From assembly GCA_003118195.1 (NCBI GenBank), contig BEXV01000225.1:125641-189640 (forward strand): a DNA stretch of 64,000 nucleotides, read 5' to 3'. Made by a program: the position numbers and the translations under genes. Source of the stretch: Hemicentrotus pulcherrimus. Taxonomy: Eukaryota > Echinodermata > Echinoidea > Camarodonta > Strongylocentrotidae. The stretch's first letter is position 1. Each line of letters begins with the position of its first letter. The notes beneath the pieces were generated by a model, which had not been told where the DNA came from, searched no databases, and worked only from the letters and a program-made list of their open reading frames with translations. Positions 22,401 through 35,900 of this stretch are shown here, piece after piece.

Positions 22401-25400
22401 CTTCAACCATTTTGAACGGTACACTAAAAAGACACATTCTACAAATTTTCTGTCATAAGAAAAATGTGTTTGTTTTTTGCAAGTACTTAAAAAGGTTTGC
22501 AAAAACTCTGTCCTCATAAAGTTGATACATAAATGGGATATAGAAGGGGGAGATGAGAGATACTGAAGGGGGGGGGGGCTCATTCACACTTACAGCAAAC
22601 TTGCAATCTTTGTCCAGGCAATGGTAGTGTTCCTTAAACTGGTAGGAGCAGCGCCCGCAGTCCTGAGATGCACCGAACCTGCACAGGGGCAAAAGGAGAG
22701 GGGTGGAGGAGATGGGCAAAGAGAAACATTTCATCACTGAAGTGAACAATTCTTCATTTTCCGTGACTGCAAGGCCGACTTGATGGACTTTGTAAAGGCA
22801 GAAACTTGACTGACAAGGAGAACACCATTTAATACTTTTTAATCTGTCAGTTTTATGTTACCATTAGATTTTAAACTTCCCTTCCTATTATGATTTTAGG
22901 CCACATATGAAAATTATCAACTGCCTAATACCCAGTCTTCAAATGTTAAAATTGTTTCCTCAAATGTAAAAGATTTATAACTTCATTACTGTGTTTTTCC
23001 TCTTTCTGGCAAAAGAGAAAGACCAACTGCCATAACCTAGCAAAAAATATTTTACTACTACTCATATTGTTAAAATTATATTTCTATGGTATATGTCAGA
23101 TGTTGGATCTTCATTGAGGTAATCAATCATCTATTCTACCTGTAGATCTACTTTAATCATGCCATAAAGATCTTGTCATACCTGGCTATGTCATACCTGG
23201 CTATGTATCGATTGAAAGCACCACCTTCCAGTCCTGGACTAGATGATGTGGACAGAGTGCCTGACTTGATCCCCTTCTCACTGCCCTCCTCTGAATCCAG
23301 ATCACTCCTCCCGGTCTCCAGGAGGCATTTCTTGAGGATGTTGTCTCTGGGTTCATACGACACGTTGTAATCGTCCATCCCGGCAAAGTCATCCCGTTTC
23401 TCCATCCTGGCATCGTCGATAGACGAGTCGTCCACACCTGGAGGCGGACTGATGGCCGATGTGCTAGAGTTGGAGGACGTTGACGCGATTCCGTCTCCTA
23501 GAGAATACCGGGGTACGGCCTCCCCTTTGTTGAACTTCGACATGAAGTACTCGTAGTTGGAGCTCCGTTGGGGATCCAGGTGGAGCTGGGGATCTGAAGC
23601 GGAAGCTGCAGCGGCGGCGGCAGCAGCAGCAGCAGAAGCAGCAGCAGCAAACTCCCTCTGCGCCAACCCCTCACTTTCCAGGATGGCGGCCTCTATGGCT
23701 TCTGCATCTACCCCCTCCTTGGAGCCAGGTTCGCCCTCATGGCCACTGCCTCCTCCCTGCTTCAGCTGAATCTGTTGGCTGATGATGTCTCTGATACGCT
23801 GGGAAGCACTCACCTTGCGGCCAATGATTTTGTTGATGGACTGGCCTGCCTTTAACTTGCGGATGTAGCTGTCGTACTTGGACACCCGCAGGTTGGGTAC
23901 ATCTTTGGATATACTTTCACCTGTAAAAAAAAAAAATCAGACATGAATATACACAGTTTAGTGCTAAGATCAACCACATATCACATTTCAGCTCCTTAAA
24001 TCTGTTCCAACATCTCTTTTTATATTCTGAAAGTCTGATTATCAAGGTGGCGTGACACACATGAAATAATCCAATGATTGAAAAAGAAATTACCCTGTCC
24101 AACTCTTTTATAAAAAACATCCCATACATGTTACTTTTAACCTAAATCTCAAATGTCTTGAGGTTCTTCTAAACTTATTCCATGTAATATAAACCAGTGA
24201 AATCCTGGGGAAAAGAAAGACAGGTGGTAGTGCCAGAAGTCCAGCAAAGGCCTCAAAACTGTTATTCTCGCTTTTACTGATTAATAACATCACATGGGTC
24301 AAGAGAGAGATACATGTAGATAAAGTGCCTTCTTTACCTGCTTCTAGTTTCTGAAAAGAAAGACAGGTGGTAGTGCCAGAAGTCCAGCAAAGGCCTCAAA
24401 ACTGTTATTCTCGCTTTTACTGATTAATAACATCACATGGGTCAAGAGAGAGATACATGTAGATAAAGTGCCTTCTTTACCTGCTTCTAGTTTCTGGATG
24501 AAGTAGTCATACTTGGAAAACCTTTTGGCTTCAGGTCGGTCTCCTAACTCCATGAGATTCCTCATAAACTCCTGTTCCTCTATCAACTGCTTTACAGTTT
24601 TACCTGTCGCCATCCTTGAATTTGTCATCTTTTCAAGAGAAACAACAACAACAAAGTAAAAATGAGCCATAATCCTTTTTATTATCTGGGTTTATCTGGC
24701 ATATTAAAGTGGATTGAAAAATAGAACCTATCAAAATATCATCACTGATTTAAAGATTTCTCATTGAATGGCTATCAGAAAAGTAACAATTTGGCAAGGG
24801 ATGAATAAAGTCTGTGTTGAATCATAATGATGTTTTCTAAAGACAACGTCATATTACTAAATTGATGACAAACTGATTATATTCAAGAGCTGTGACCTCA
24901 CACTTAAATTTTCATGTGAAAAGAAGAAAGAAATTATTTGTACAATATATTGATACATAACCTTCTTTTGCCATAGAAAAAATATTAAAATTCATTCATC
25001 AAATACTGCATGTTAGTATTCTTGATCTTTGATGCGTCCAAACTGCTGGCACATAATTTGCTTCAGACCCCAACATGTATGCCACCTAATGCAGGCAATA
25101 GAGAAAAAAATTGCCTGGCTAAATATTTTGATGGGCGCATTTTTGACAAATTTCCCTATCTGAGAATTTGAAATCAATGCCACAAGACAATAGCAGATAT
25201 GTAGAGGGGGCTAGTGCATACCTTGCCCTCTAGATGGGCGGCCAAGACTCCTGGGTATGGAGGGGCACATAGCTCCGACATGCCTCCTTCTGCCGCTGCA
25301 GCTTCCCTCAGAGACTCCATATGCTCTCTCAACCCTGCATGCTGCTGAGAGGGGCTGTTCTGACGGGCGCGGTCATCACCACCCCTCCCCAATGGATGAT

Positions 25401-26857
25401 GCCGGTGGTGGTGACGGTGTTGGTCCTGACCTTGATTGGGCGCATCAGACAGGTCGTGGCCAGGCGCGGTGCCATTATTATTGGCCAGGGCGGATTCTTC
25501 GGCACGTAGCTGCTGATGGAGGGCTGCAAGTTGCTGAAGGACAGCATGACTGGGTGCTACCCTTTGATGATCTGACTCCTTCACTATGGATGGGTCCTGT
25601 TAAATAGAAGAGAGAAATTGATAGCTTAGGTTTGCCAAGTTTGAAGAGTAAACAATCAACAACAGTACTATATTTCTGAATATACATTCTCCTGAGAAAA
25701 GTTTACATAAGAATTTTAGAAAGGCCCAAGCTAAATGAGTTTAACAACATATATCTATTTTTAAGTAATGATGGATAAAGCATATTCCATACCACATATA
25801 TTCCTGTCTACAAGAGACTACAAGTAACATTTCCACTTCTCAAAGCTCCAGGCCAATTCAAATATAAAAATATGGACAATTAATTGGTAAACAATTGGTA
25901 AAGTATTCAACCAATACAGATCTATTAAAATAATTGGGAAAATTGAAAAATTATTGATTGGGTAAGAGAAAGAATCATTTGGGCAAAAACATTGAAGGCC
26001 CCCCCCCCCAAAAAAAAAACGTCTTGGCAAGAAGAATCACTGCTTAAGCAAAAAACATTATTTTCTTTTTGACAAGTGTATCAACACCTAATCCCAAAGC
26101 AACATTGTTCTTGCATCCATAGTATTAATCAAAAGTCCCATCACCAAATGTCTACCTTAGGTTCGGTTCCACCCTCCGATGAAAGCTTCATAAATGCTGA
26201 TGACCTGGGGTCTGAACCCAGGACCTTCTCATCCTCTGCTTCTGTCCTGTCTGCACCCTGAGAGGCAATCCTCTGGGTCTGTTGCTGGTAGTGCTGGCGG
26301 GCCAGAGCCCTCTTCTTCTCTGCATGGCGTCTCTGTAACTCTAAGATGTGTCCTGTACATGATAAAAAGGGATCAAATGTAGGGGTTGGTTGTAAAGTAT
26401 GTATTTTATTGCATTAAATGAACCTAGACAATTTGATTAAAAGTACTTATTAAAACAATAACATCCTGCAAGTGATACATGTAGAAAGAGTATGTAAAAA
26501 CAACTGCTAGGTAGCAGTATGGCATTACAAAAATATCTGGTTTTAAACTAAATTCCTTTTGGTTTTGTGCTGCTAGGCCAATGTGTAACTTATTACATCT
26601 AGGAAAAAAATTGATTTCCTCTCCATAATTTAAACAATATTTAATCCAAGCCCAAAGGTAAAATTTTAGATTATGCTTTGTATTCATGAGTATATTATAT
26701 TATGTACATAAAGAGACATACAATTTATTTTGCTTATGTAACCATATCAATAAATGTCCATGCATTTTCAATCTTCCCAACTTTAACCAATTTGGTATCA
26801 TTATCTTGGAAGCATTTCATCAAGTTGACCTCATCAAACTTTACAGTTTTGTTAGAA

Positions 26858-26908
<51 letters not shown>

Positions 26909-29900
26909 TATCAATTTCATCATCAATATCACAAACCACATAATCAAAAAGAAAAACTCAATACTTGTGTAATCACCATTTATGTTCTCATCATATTTAT
27001 ATCATAACTATAACTAGCAACCCCCACCCCCTACCCAAGAAAAAAAGAGGGGAAAAATGAAGAAAAAATGAAAAAAGAAGACAAAGAAATGACATTCAGT
27101 CTCTCCAACTGCTTTCATTCATCTTTTACACGAAAGACAGATTGGTCTAACAGTTAACATTAAACTACCCTACTCCAGGAAAAATGCAAGACATGAATCT
27201 GAACATCCTTAAAATACAAGTACAGTCATTACAGTGTATGAATGACCTATATCTTTATATTCTTGTACTCCAGAATGAGAGGAGCTAATTAATTTTCTTG
27301 CTCCCTCCTCTAAGAGAAACTGGATATCCTTAGAAAGTCAAAGTTAGGATGTACATGATGCCTGGGACGGCTATAGCCATCTATCCAAGACACTGTCCTT
27401 AAGCCCGATAATCTAATTACCCTAAAAGGCTCGGCGTAAGAATAGGGCTGTCAAACCTGCAAGATTGAAGGAGCAAAATTTGGTTTGATAAATGAAAATG
27501 GCAAAATTTGGCTCCGGGCTGCCTATATTAAATATTTGGATTTATTTTTGCAATGTGGGGGAATTAAATTGGATGGTCTCCTTTGCGGTGGTATAACGCG
27601 CGATGCGGTGGAATGTCGTAAGTGCCAACGCTGCAGCTTGAGCTGAACGGATCCAGAGAACTATCACATCGAGAAGAAACACAAACATTTACGAAACCTT
27701 CAACGATTAATTTTTTTTTCTCTCCCTTTTTTTTTTTTCTTCCTCCCTCTCCATTTACTGATCATTGAAAGAGACAAGTAGTTTAGCTTCCCTTATTGAA
27801 TTGAGAGGGGCACAATTGAAATTGATTGCTTGTCTTTGGATGTTTTTATTTTGCCCCGTAATTTAGTCGCAATTGTTTTACTTTACAAATGTAATTACGC
27901 AGGAGGTAATAAAAGAGGGCAAATTCAATTAGAGGGCTGTGGCAAAATAGCCCTGTATTATCTTAAAGGTTGACCGAGCACTGTTTATCCTACATGTAAT
28001 GAAAAATAGACATTTATTGTTTTGATAAAATTTTACACAGCGTCATACTACATTATACAGGCACTGTCCCATCAAGGTAAAAAAAAAGTAAAGAAAAAAA
28101 AGAGGCTCAGAAAAATGGGAATGTGCAGACTTGGGGGATTCCAATTAATTATAGGGTGGATATAGCGTAATGCATCAAAGTCAACATGGGGAGTAAATAG
28201 TCATCAATTGAATAATAGAATTTACATTACACTATGCTCATCAGTCTGGCAAGGGATAACTACCCCATTCACAAATGTACATTTATCATGATAATGTTGA
28301 TTTCTTGTGAAAACATATATTGTATATTCATGCAGAAAGTAGAATGCATATATTTCCTATACAGTTCTAACAATACAAATATGAAAAATGCAATTGTTGA
28401 ATACTGAAGAAAAGTGGAGAGCAAATGAATATTAAGAGTTTGTTTTATTCTATCATTGATTGTATAGAATAATTCTTCTGTTAAGTTGTAAAATGATGAA
28501 TTACTGAAATAAATTGCAAATAATTAAAAAAACTTTTCTTTCTCTTCTTCTAATTTGGCATGTTTTCTATAATGTTCTCTATAATATGGTGGTAATACGT
28601 GATTGTGATTAATAAGCAGATAAATAGAGAGAAAGAGAGAGAGAGAGAAAAAATAAGAAAGAAACTTGCTGCAATTTGGTCGGTATATGTCTGATTTGAC
28701 GGTTAATATTTTTTTTAATTGCCTCTTTTTTTGTATTCCTGTATTTTAATGAACATAAAGTTAGTAAATGCACTTACAAATGTACCTTACTTACATGGAA
28801 TGTACATGTAAAAAGGACTCTTCCCAATTTTGCAATTGTCATATCTCATAACATGTAATATAAATGTACAGTAGGTACATATGTAACTCTTTTTTTGTTG
28901 TTGTGTTTTACACAAAAATTGAATGTAATTTTTTTTCCATAGGGAATTCATATTAGAATTCAATTTTTCGTTTGGGTGTGTTAAATAATAAAAGCTACAT
29001 CTAATACCGGAACATGTAGCAACGCCAAAAGATAAAAAGGCTAGATCCCTGATTAATCAAGTATTCTCATGCATAACAAAAACTAAGTTAAACATCCCAT
29101 GAAAATCATCATCTAAAACCGCATAATCTGAAAATCAAATTTGTACTTCAGACGTTCTATATCTAGGCCAAGAAAAAGGTACAATAATGAGTCGGGAAAA
29201 GGCGAGATAGAGAGCGAGCTAGTGTTGTGACGTTCTAAGCATCAATAAATGCTCAGTGCTCTCAGGCATGCACAGAATTTGGCAGCCATCTCAAGAGCAC
29301 TTGGAAAGCAACTTCCCGTGAAACCCGGAGATCATTTAAAATGCAATCATCTTAAAATTGCATTTTTTAAAGAATTATAATCCGCGAGGAATTTTAATAT
29401 CATCAAACTGGTATTATCAAGGGGCCCCCCGAAGGGGCAGGCGACTATTTAGTGACTTTTTCGGCACGGTGTAATCTATATGTGCAATCCAGGGGTAGAG
29501 GGTATACACTATGAACTGCTGCAACTTAATTACGCTAGCATGCATACACAATAATTTCAATCACGTTATTTTTGTCACTGGATCACCACGGGGGAATTGC
29601 GGCGGCATAGATTTTTCCAGGACCAGGCGTATTTCAAATGATCTTTACACTTACATGGTCACAAATTCTCTTGTAATTCTCTGGCGTGCGTGCCTGACAT
29701 TCGCCAAAATTTACTCCCTCAATTTGTGCCTTGTTGAAATAAAGTGCTCCCCGGAATGTAAGGGCACAAGAGAGCATAGAAATAAATAAAAAATAAAATG
29801 GAGATGGAATTTGAAGTATTCCAGGCATTGGAGAATAGTTTCTGAAAAGGTTTCTCTTAGGTAGCTGAGATTTTCCATCTCATTTCTCCAATATATCCAT

Positions 29901-32900
29901 AACTCTTTACTCAATACAAAAAACTAGGCAACTCTAACCAGAAATATGGCCAACAACTAGGCTTTACGTCTTTCAATTTCCGTGGTGCTATCAGGCTGGA
30001 ATGACTGAAATAGCTTAAATGCCTGGCATTCTTTCGGGGGGAAAATATCAGATTTAGGGCTCAATCAGGGGGTTCGCAGTTGACGACGTAGTACTGATTT
30101 ATCAGGAAAATAACCCCAAAGCAAATTCTCTTGCGGCTTGGAGTTTAAAAACCCTCACTGGAGCTCTAGCTAATCAGTGATGAAAGTACACTTATAACAC
30201 TGCACTGCCTGCTGTGCATGGGATGATACATTTTCAAGGTGCTTGTATTCCAGGTTCATTGGAGGTATTTGAGCATGAGGATGAATTGTTCCAATTCGTT
30301 TTATTTTTCCAATAATAATTCTGAAGGAAACCCTTAACCATGCAACCCTATTTGGAAGGCAAAGACAGATCACACACATTAAGAGCCATTGATGGAATTT
30401 GCCATTCACACTCAACTTGGTCATGTTTCAAATTATAATGGATCAATGCAACTCAAAACCCCATTTCACATCAGCCCTCTAATGCATGGGGCATTTGTGC
30501 ACGCCACTTCACAGCTCGGACGGCCCAAATTCACTCGAGCATAAACCATCATCCAATGACTTCCACACTGGAAACCACACAATCCTCTCCATCCCCAACC
30601 CCCTTGAAAAAAATCCTCCCCCTGATCTATATCTCCCTGTACCGTGCTAATATCGAATTGGTTTGTATCAAATTCCAAATTTGGCGAGCGCCGGTTTTAG
30701 CGCTGGTGTTAATAGTGAGAGCAGGGGGATACAAGCTGGCTGGGCTTGTTTGCGTTGGGTATTACTCCGTACTGGCCATGAGTAAAGGTCAGAGAGAGTG
30801 GCCAGGTGAGAATGGCAATCGAGAACCCCTCTCAAATCAAACTTTCATGCTCTCAAAATGAGTTAAAGAGACACTACACTTGTCAGCGGGGTGGGTCAGT
30901 GTTGCCACTCACAAATTGCTACTGTTAAAGCCAAGAAACATGCATTCTGGAAAGAAATTAATAGAAAAAAATAGAATGATAAAAATAAAAGAAAAAGATA
31001 CAGAAATAGAAAAGGCAGATAACGATAAAAAATAGGGAATTAATAAAAAGGAAATTAAAAGTCCCTGTCAAATTAATTTTTATTGCTGTCAAAATGAGTT
31101 AAAAGAGAAAAGGAGAGTGATGTGCAGCAGTTTGGAAAAGGATGAACGAACAAGCAAAGAATAGATGAGAAAAACAAAGAAAAACAAAAAAAAAGCCCTT
31201 CTCAAATCAAACTTTCATTTTCTTAGAATGTGTTTTCAGTTTTCCCGACAACCACAAGGAGCTGGAGAAAATAAAAGGAATGAACAAGGAAAAGAAAAGA
31301 AAAGAAATGATGAAAAAGTGTTGTCAAAGAAAAAAAAAGGTAACATAAATAAGAGAAATAAGATAAAGATAAAGATATAGAAATTTAAATGTATATATAA
31401 TAATAATAATAATAATCTAATTGTCCACTCCAAATTTTATTAAACCGAAACGGAAATTCTTTTTGCCCAATTGATCGTGAGCCCGGCAGCCACTGAGCAG
31501 CGCCAGATCGACGTTGCTCTNNNNNNNNNNNNNNNNNNNNNNNNNNNNNNNNNNNNNNNNNNNNNNNNNNNNNNNNNNNNNNNNNNNNNNNNNNNNNNNN
31601 NNNNNNNNNNNNNNNNNNNNNNNNNNNNNNNNNNNNNNNNNNNNNNNNNNNNNNNNNNNNNNNNNNNNNNNNNNNNNNNNNNNNNNNNNNNNNNNNNNNN
31701 NNNNNNNNNNNNNNNNNNNNNNNNNNNNNNNNNNNNNNNNNNNNNNNNNNNNNNNNNNNNNNNNNNNNNNNNNNNNNNNNNNNNNNNNNNNNNNNNNNNN
31801 NNNNNNNNNNNNNNNNNNNNNNNNNNNNNNNNNNNNNNNNNNNNNNNNNNNNNNNNNNNNNNNNNNNNNNNNNNNNNNNNNNNNNNNNNNNNNNNNNNNN
31901 NNNNNNNNNNNNNNNNNNNNNNNNNNGAAAATACAAAATTACTTTTAACAAATTAGACAAAGGAGAAACAAGAAAAGAACTATCATACAGTGCCTAGAAT
32001 TTTTGTTCCATATACAAAAACAAAATATCAACTTTAACATCATCCATTTTAATGAATGAACACAAGAAGTTTACAGTAAGAAAATCCACATAAGAAATGG
32101 GCAACAACAACAAAAACAAGAAGTAATAAAGGGGAGAACAAAGTTGAGAATGCACACGTCGATGCTGCAGGGACTGATAGTCAAAAGCCAAACAGATAGT
32201 GACAAACTGAAACTAAAGTGCAACTTGAAAGAAGAGTACGAACGCGATAAAATGTCAGAGAGGAAAGAGAAGGGACATGGCATCTTAATGAAAAAGGTTC
32301 ATTTTACATTACTGAAACATCTCTCATGAATTAGGAGAAGCTGGCTTCAGGTGCGCGTTTGAAACGTTGCCGGAGGAGGACTCTTTTACCTTCCTAAACC
32401 CCAAGTTGTGCAGCTCCATTGGAATAGGATATTAGAAGCCTGGCTCCTCTACACGCTGTATCAACACGCCGCCCAGTCTTCTGATTTGCCCGTTATTTCG
32501 GCATAGTCCATGCAAAGATAAGATTTCACAATTTGCGGGATGTTGACCCAAATTATTTCGGCTTAATGAAAGAAACCTGAGCCGGAATGTCTTTCATCTT
32601 ATTCCTAGCAAGGAAAATCGTGTACTGGGAGGAGGGAAAAGGGTCTAAACTTGTAAACTGAAAGTTTCATTTTGACTTCCCCTCAAACAAATGAACAATT
32701 AAGACAAACAAATCTTAATTACCTTAATTAAGAGAAAGACGCCCCCCCCCCAACATTTTAAATTGGTGTCTTCATTATACATGTAGGCAAAGCCTTCTAT
32801 GGTTGATTATAAATTTCACAAAGACACTCATTTTCCAGACTCTTGAGTGGTAAATATATTTTCTATGAATTCTCTTTCAACAAAAAATTTGTACATAATT

Positions 32901-35900
32901 AAATTATAATGTTTGTGCATGTGTACAGTGCATTAATACTGGTTACATGTATGTATGATATGTACATGTACTATGTAGTGCAATTTATATTGTTAGTACA
33001 CCTGTTTATGTATGGTCTTTTGTTCATTATTTTTCCCCTACATGTACGTTTTTTTGTTAATAGTCAGGAAACCATATCAAACTCCAGCTCATCATTTTGC
33101 CTAGACAAGCTTTCCTGTTGCCATGGCTTCATGTACATGCAGTCCTAATGAAAAGCTATCAATATCATCCAATTACAAGTAAGCCCTTACAGGCGCAACA
33201 AAGGAGAGAATCTCCCTTTTCATATAAACCTGTCCAAATCCACACCACTTTATTTCCTTTTCCCCTCTCCAAAGCTGGAGTTTGTATTGAACCCTCGACG
33301 CACTCGGCAGAAACCACGGCAACAATTGAAAACAACTAGCCGATATTGACGATATCCACCAATAACTGTTTGAATGAAGCCTATTGAATTTGAGCGAATA
33401 CCAAATTGCTCCATGGCAACAAATGCTGGCTGTAGAAACTGGTCTCTTGTTTGATGGGAATAAAAGCTTTCCGTTACCAAGGCAATGGGTGTAAACAAGC
33501 TGACTTGGGGGTAGTTCGCCTCGCTTTAGTTTGTTTTATTCTGCATGTTGCTGCTTACGATTATTTGCTATTCTGCTTTCAGAGTTGGGGATGAAACTCT
33601 GAGTAATGCATGGAGGAAGGAAAACCAGATCACAATGGGGATGGGTATTTACTCAGAACATTTGGGGAGGATGACAATGGATGATTAGAGGACCGATAAT
33701 CATGTTGGTGGTACGCTATCGGACAAAAGATCTGCAGGGTACAATACTGTCCTTTCTATAAAAACAAGGGGTGCAAAGTATATTATACATGAGCAAAACC
33801 CCTTGGCCTTTACTATAACTGTTACCTCTTTATTTTCCTCTCTCAGTTTCGATACATATATACAAAAAAACAGCAGCAAAAGGAAAAATTATATAAATAC
33901 AATGTATATGACAAGTGTTAGAATAGTTTTGGTAATTCCTTGTATCATTTACATGAACACATGGTTACTTTTAGATTTTCAGCTTTTACACAAACAATTC
34001 AAACACACCCATTTCTATACAATGATAAGCAGGTGATATAGACATGTACATGTACTGCAGTCTGAAGTACAGGTGAATCACGTAGCTATTACCAGTATTA
34101 AAATTGAGGTTGGATCATAAGATTTTAGCTCTAGAGCATACTAAAATGCAGTTTTCAGCATATTCTGGTGTGAAGTAAAATTCACTAATGGATGCTGAAA
34201 TACAATAATGTTTAAATAACCATGCCAACCGCACCAAACAAGAATGAATTCCAACAATAAAGTCTCTTTTTGAGGGGGGGGGGAATGTAAATTTTAAATT
34301 ACCATGCCAACTGCACCAAACAAGAATGAATTTGAACAATAAAGTCTCTTTTTGAGGAAAAAAATCTGAGAATATTATGGGATATTTTTTCAAAGGAACC
34401 TGGGAAATTAAAGGTACAGATCTCCAAAGGTAGTGTATGCCTAATTCATAATTATGAAGGTTCAAACATTTTAATATCATATGGAATAAAATAGGTTCAT
34501 GCGTATATCTGTGTATTGAAAGCTTTTACAATCATTTTTTTTAAATTCTGAAAGAAAATGCAGAAATGGGGCAGGCTTTATAGCCTAACAAATGATCAGA
34601 GTTCAAAATGGGATACAGCATATGAATATGGAATTAGAAAAATTCATTGAAAAAGTACAATAACTTTTAAGAGAAATGAGAAAAAGGGCGGTGGATAAAT
34701 ATCTGAAAACATAACATCACCAAATAAATTATCAATAATGAAAAAGGAAAATGATATTAGAAAATATCTTAATATAATTTAACAAAGAAAAGGGAGAATT
34801 GTACTTTGTATTTTAAAAGTCTCGATACAAAGAATTTTCCAAAAATATATATAAGTTCAATGACAGACTATCTCATTCTATCTTATTGCTCAAAGGCAAC
34901 TGAATTACAAAAATACACTTGGATGGGGTTTATTAAAAGTTGGCACCTATGAAACAAATTCATTTACTGACCATGAAGAGGAGTTTAATTTCACCACCCT
35001 GAATAAGAAATAGCCACTGGTATCGGAAGATTCCATCATTATTAGAAAAATTGCTTTTCATTTTCGGTCAGATGGAGTTGCCATGGCAACAGAATCTGAG
35101 TAAATGTCATGGAAATATCAATAACTTAACCTGATGTATTTCTGTCTGCAAGGTGTGATAGCAATTTGTTGATGGTAGTTAAAAGAAAAAGGCTATACGT
35201 TTTTTTGGTCATTATCTCCGCTTTCTCTCTCTTTCTCCCTCTATGTACAATGTACCTCTCTCTTTCTCTCTTTCTCTCTTTCTTTCTCCCTCTCTCTCTC
35301 TCTCTCTTTCTCTCCCTCTCTCCCAGTACCCCCCATTCCCCTCCCTCCCCCTCTCGTCACCTCTCTACACCTTTTTATCTTATATCTGTTATATCCTTAA
35401 TACATATTGTACCATCCTACCGGTATTCAAACCAAGGAGGAAGGGGAAGGGGAGGGGAAGAATTGCATCCATATTCAAACTTTCTCCCACGTCACTCCAC
35501 TTGACTTCTCTGTCCACTCACAACAACTTCTCAACTTTTAATGATAATATCATCTTTAAAAAAAAAAATATCCACTGTGCTTTTAAACTGTTTTTTTGTT
35601 GTTTCCATATTGTCATTGCTTCCTCTTTTCTCTCCTTTTCTATCTCACTCTCCCAGGCATTCTTGATCACCACATTTCTCAAGTACCTCTCAACACAATT
35701 TTTATTAAAAAGAAGCTTGCCACGTGAAGAAAAAAAAATATTCCGCAAGTGGAGGATATTGCCAATATTCCTTAAAATCCAGGCATTTAGGAGGTTCATA
35801 TTGGCCAGATTGCCAAAGATTTATCCCTTAGGTATGAAATCTCAATTTTTTTATTGAATTTGATAATCAACTTATATTATTTGGGACAATGCCTTACAGT

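Noticed and set aside
26860..27007. Poly-His and poly-Ser ORFs
   Set aside because: Translation of the (TCA)n repeat.
31385..31960. ORFs of 144-191 codons
   Set aside because: Mostly undetermined bases of the assembly gap.
35166..35857. Overlapping + ORFs of 112 and 204 codons
   Set aside because: They cross a CT-rich tract; Ser/Leu/Pro runs are compositional, and the rest has no recognisable motif.
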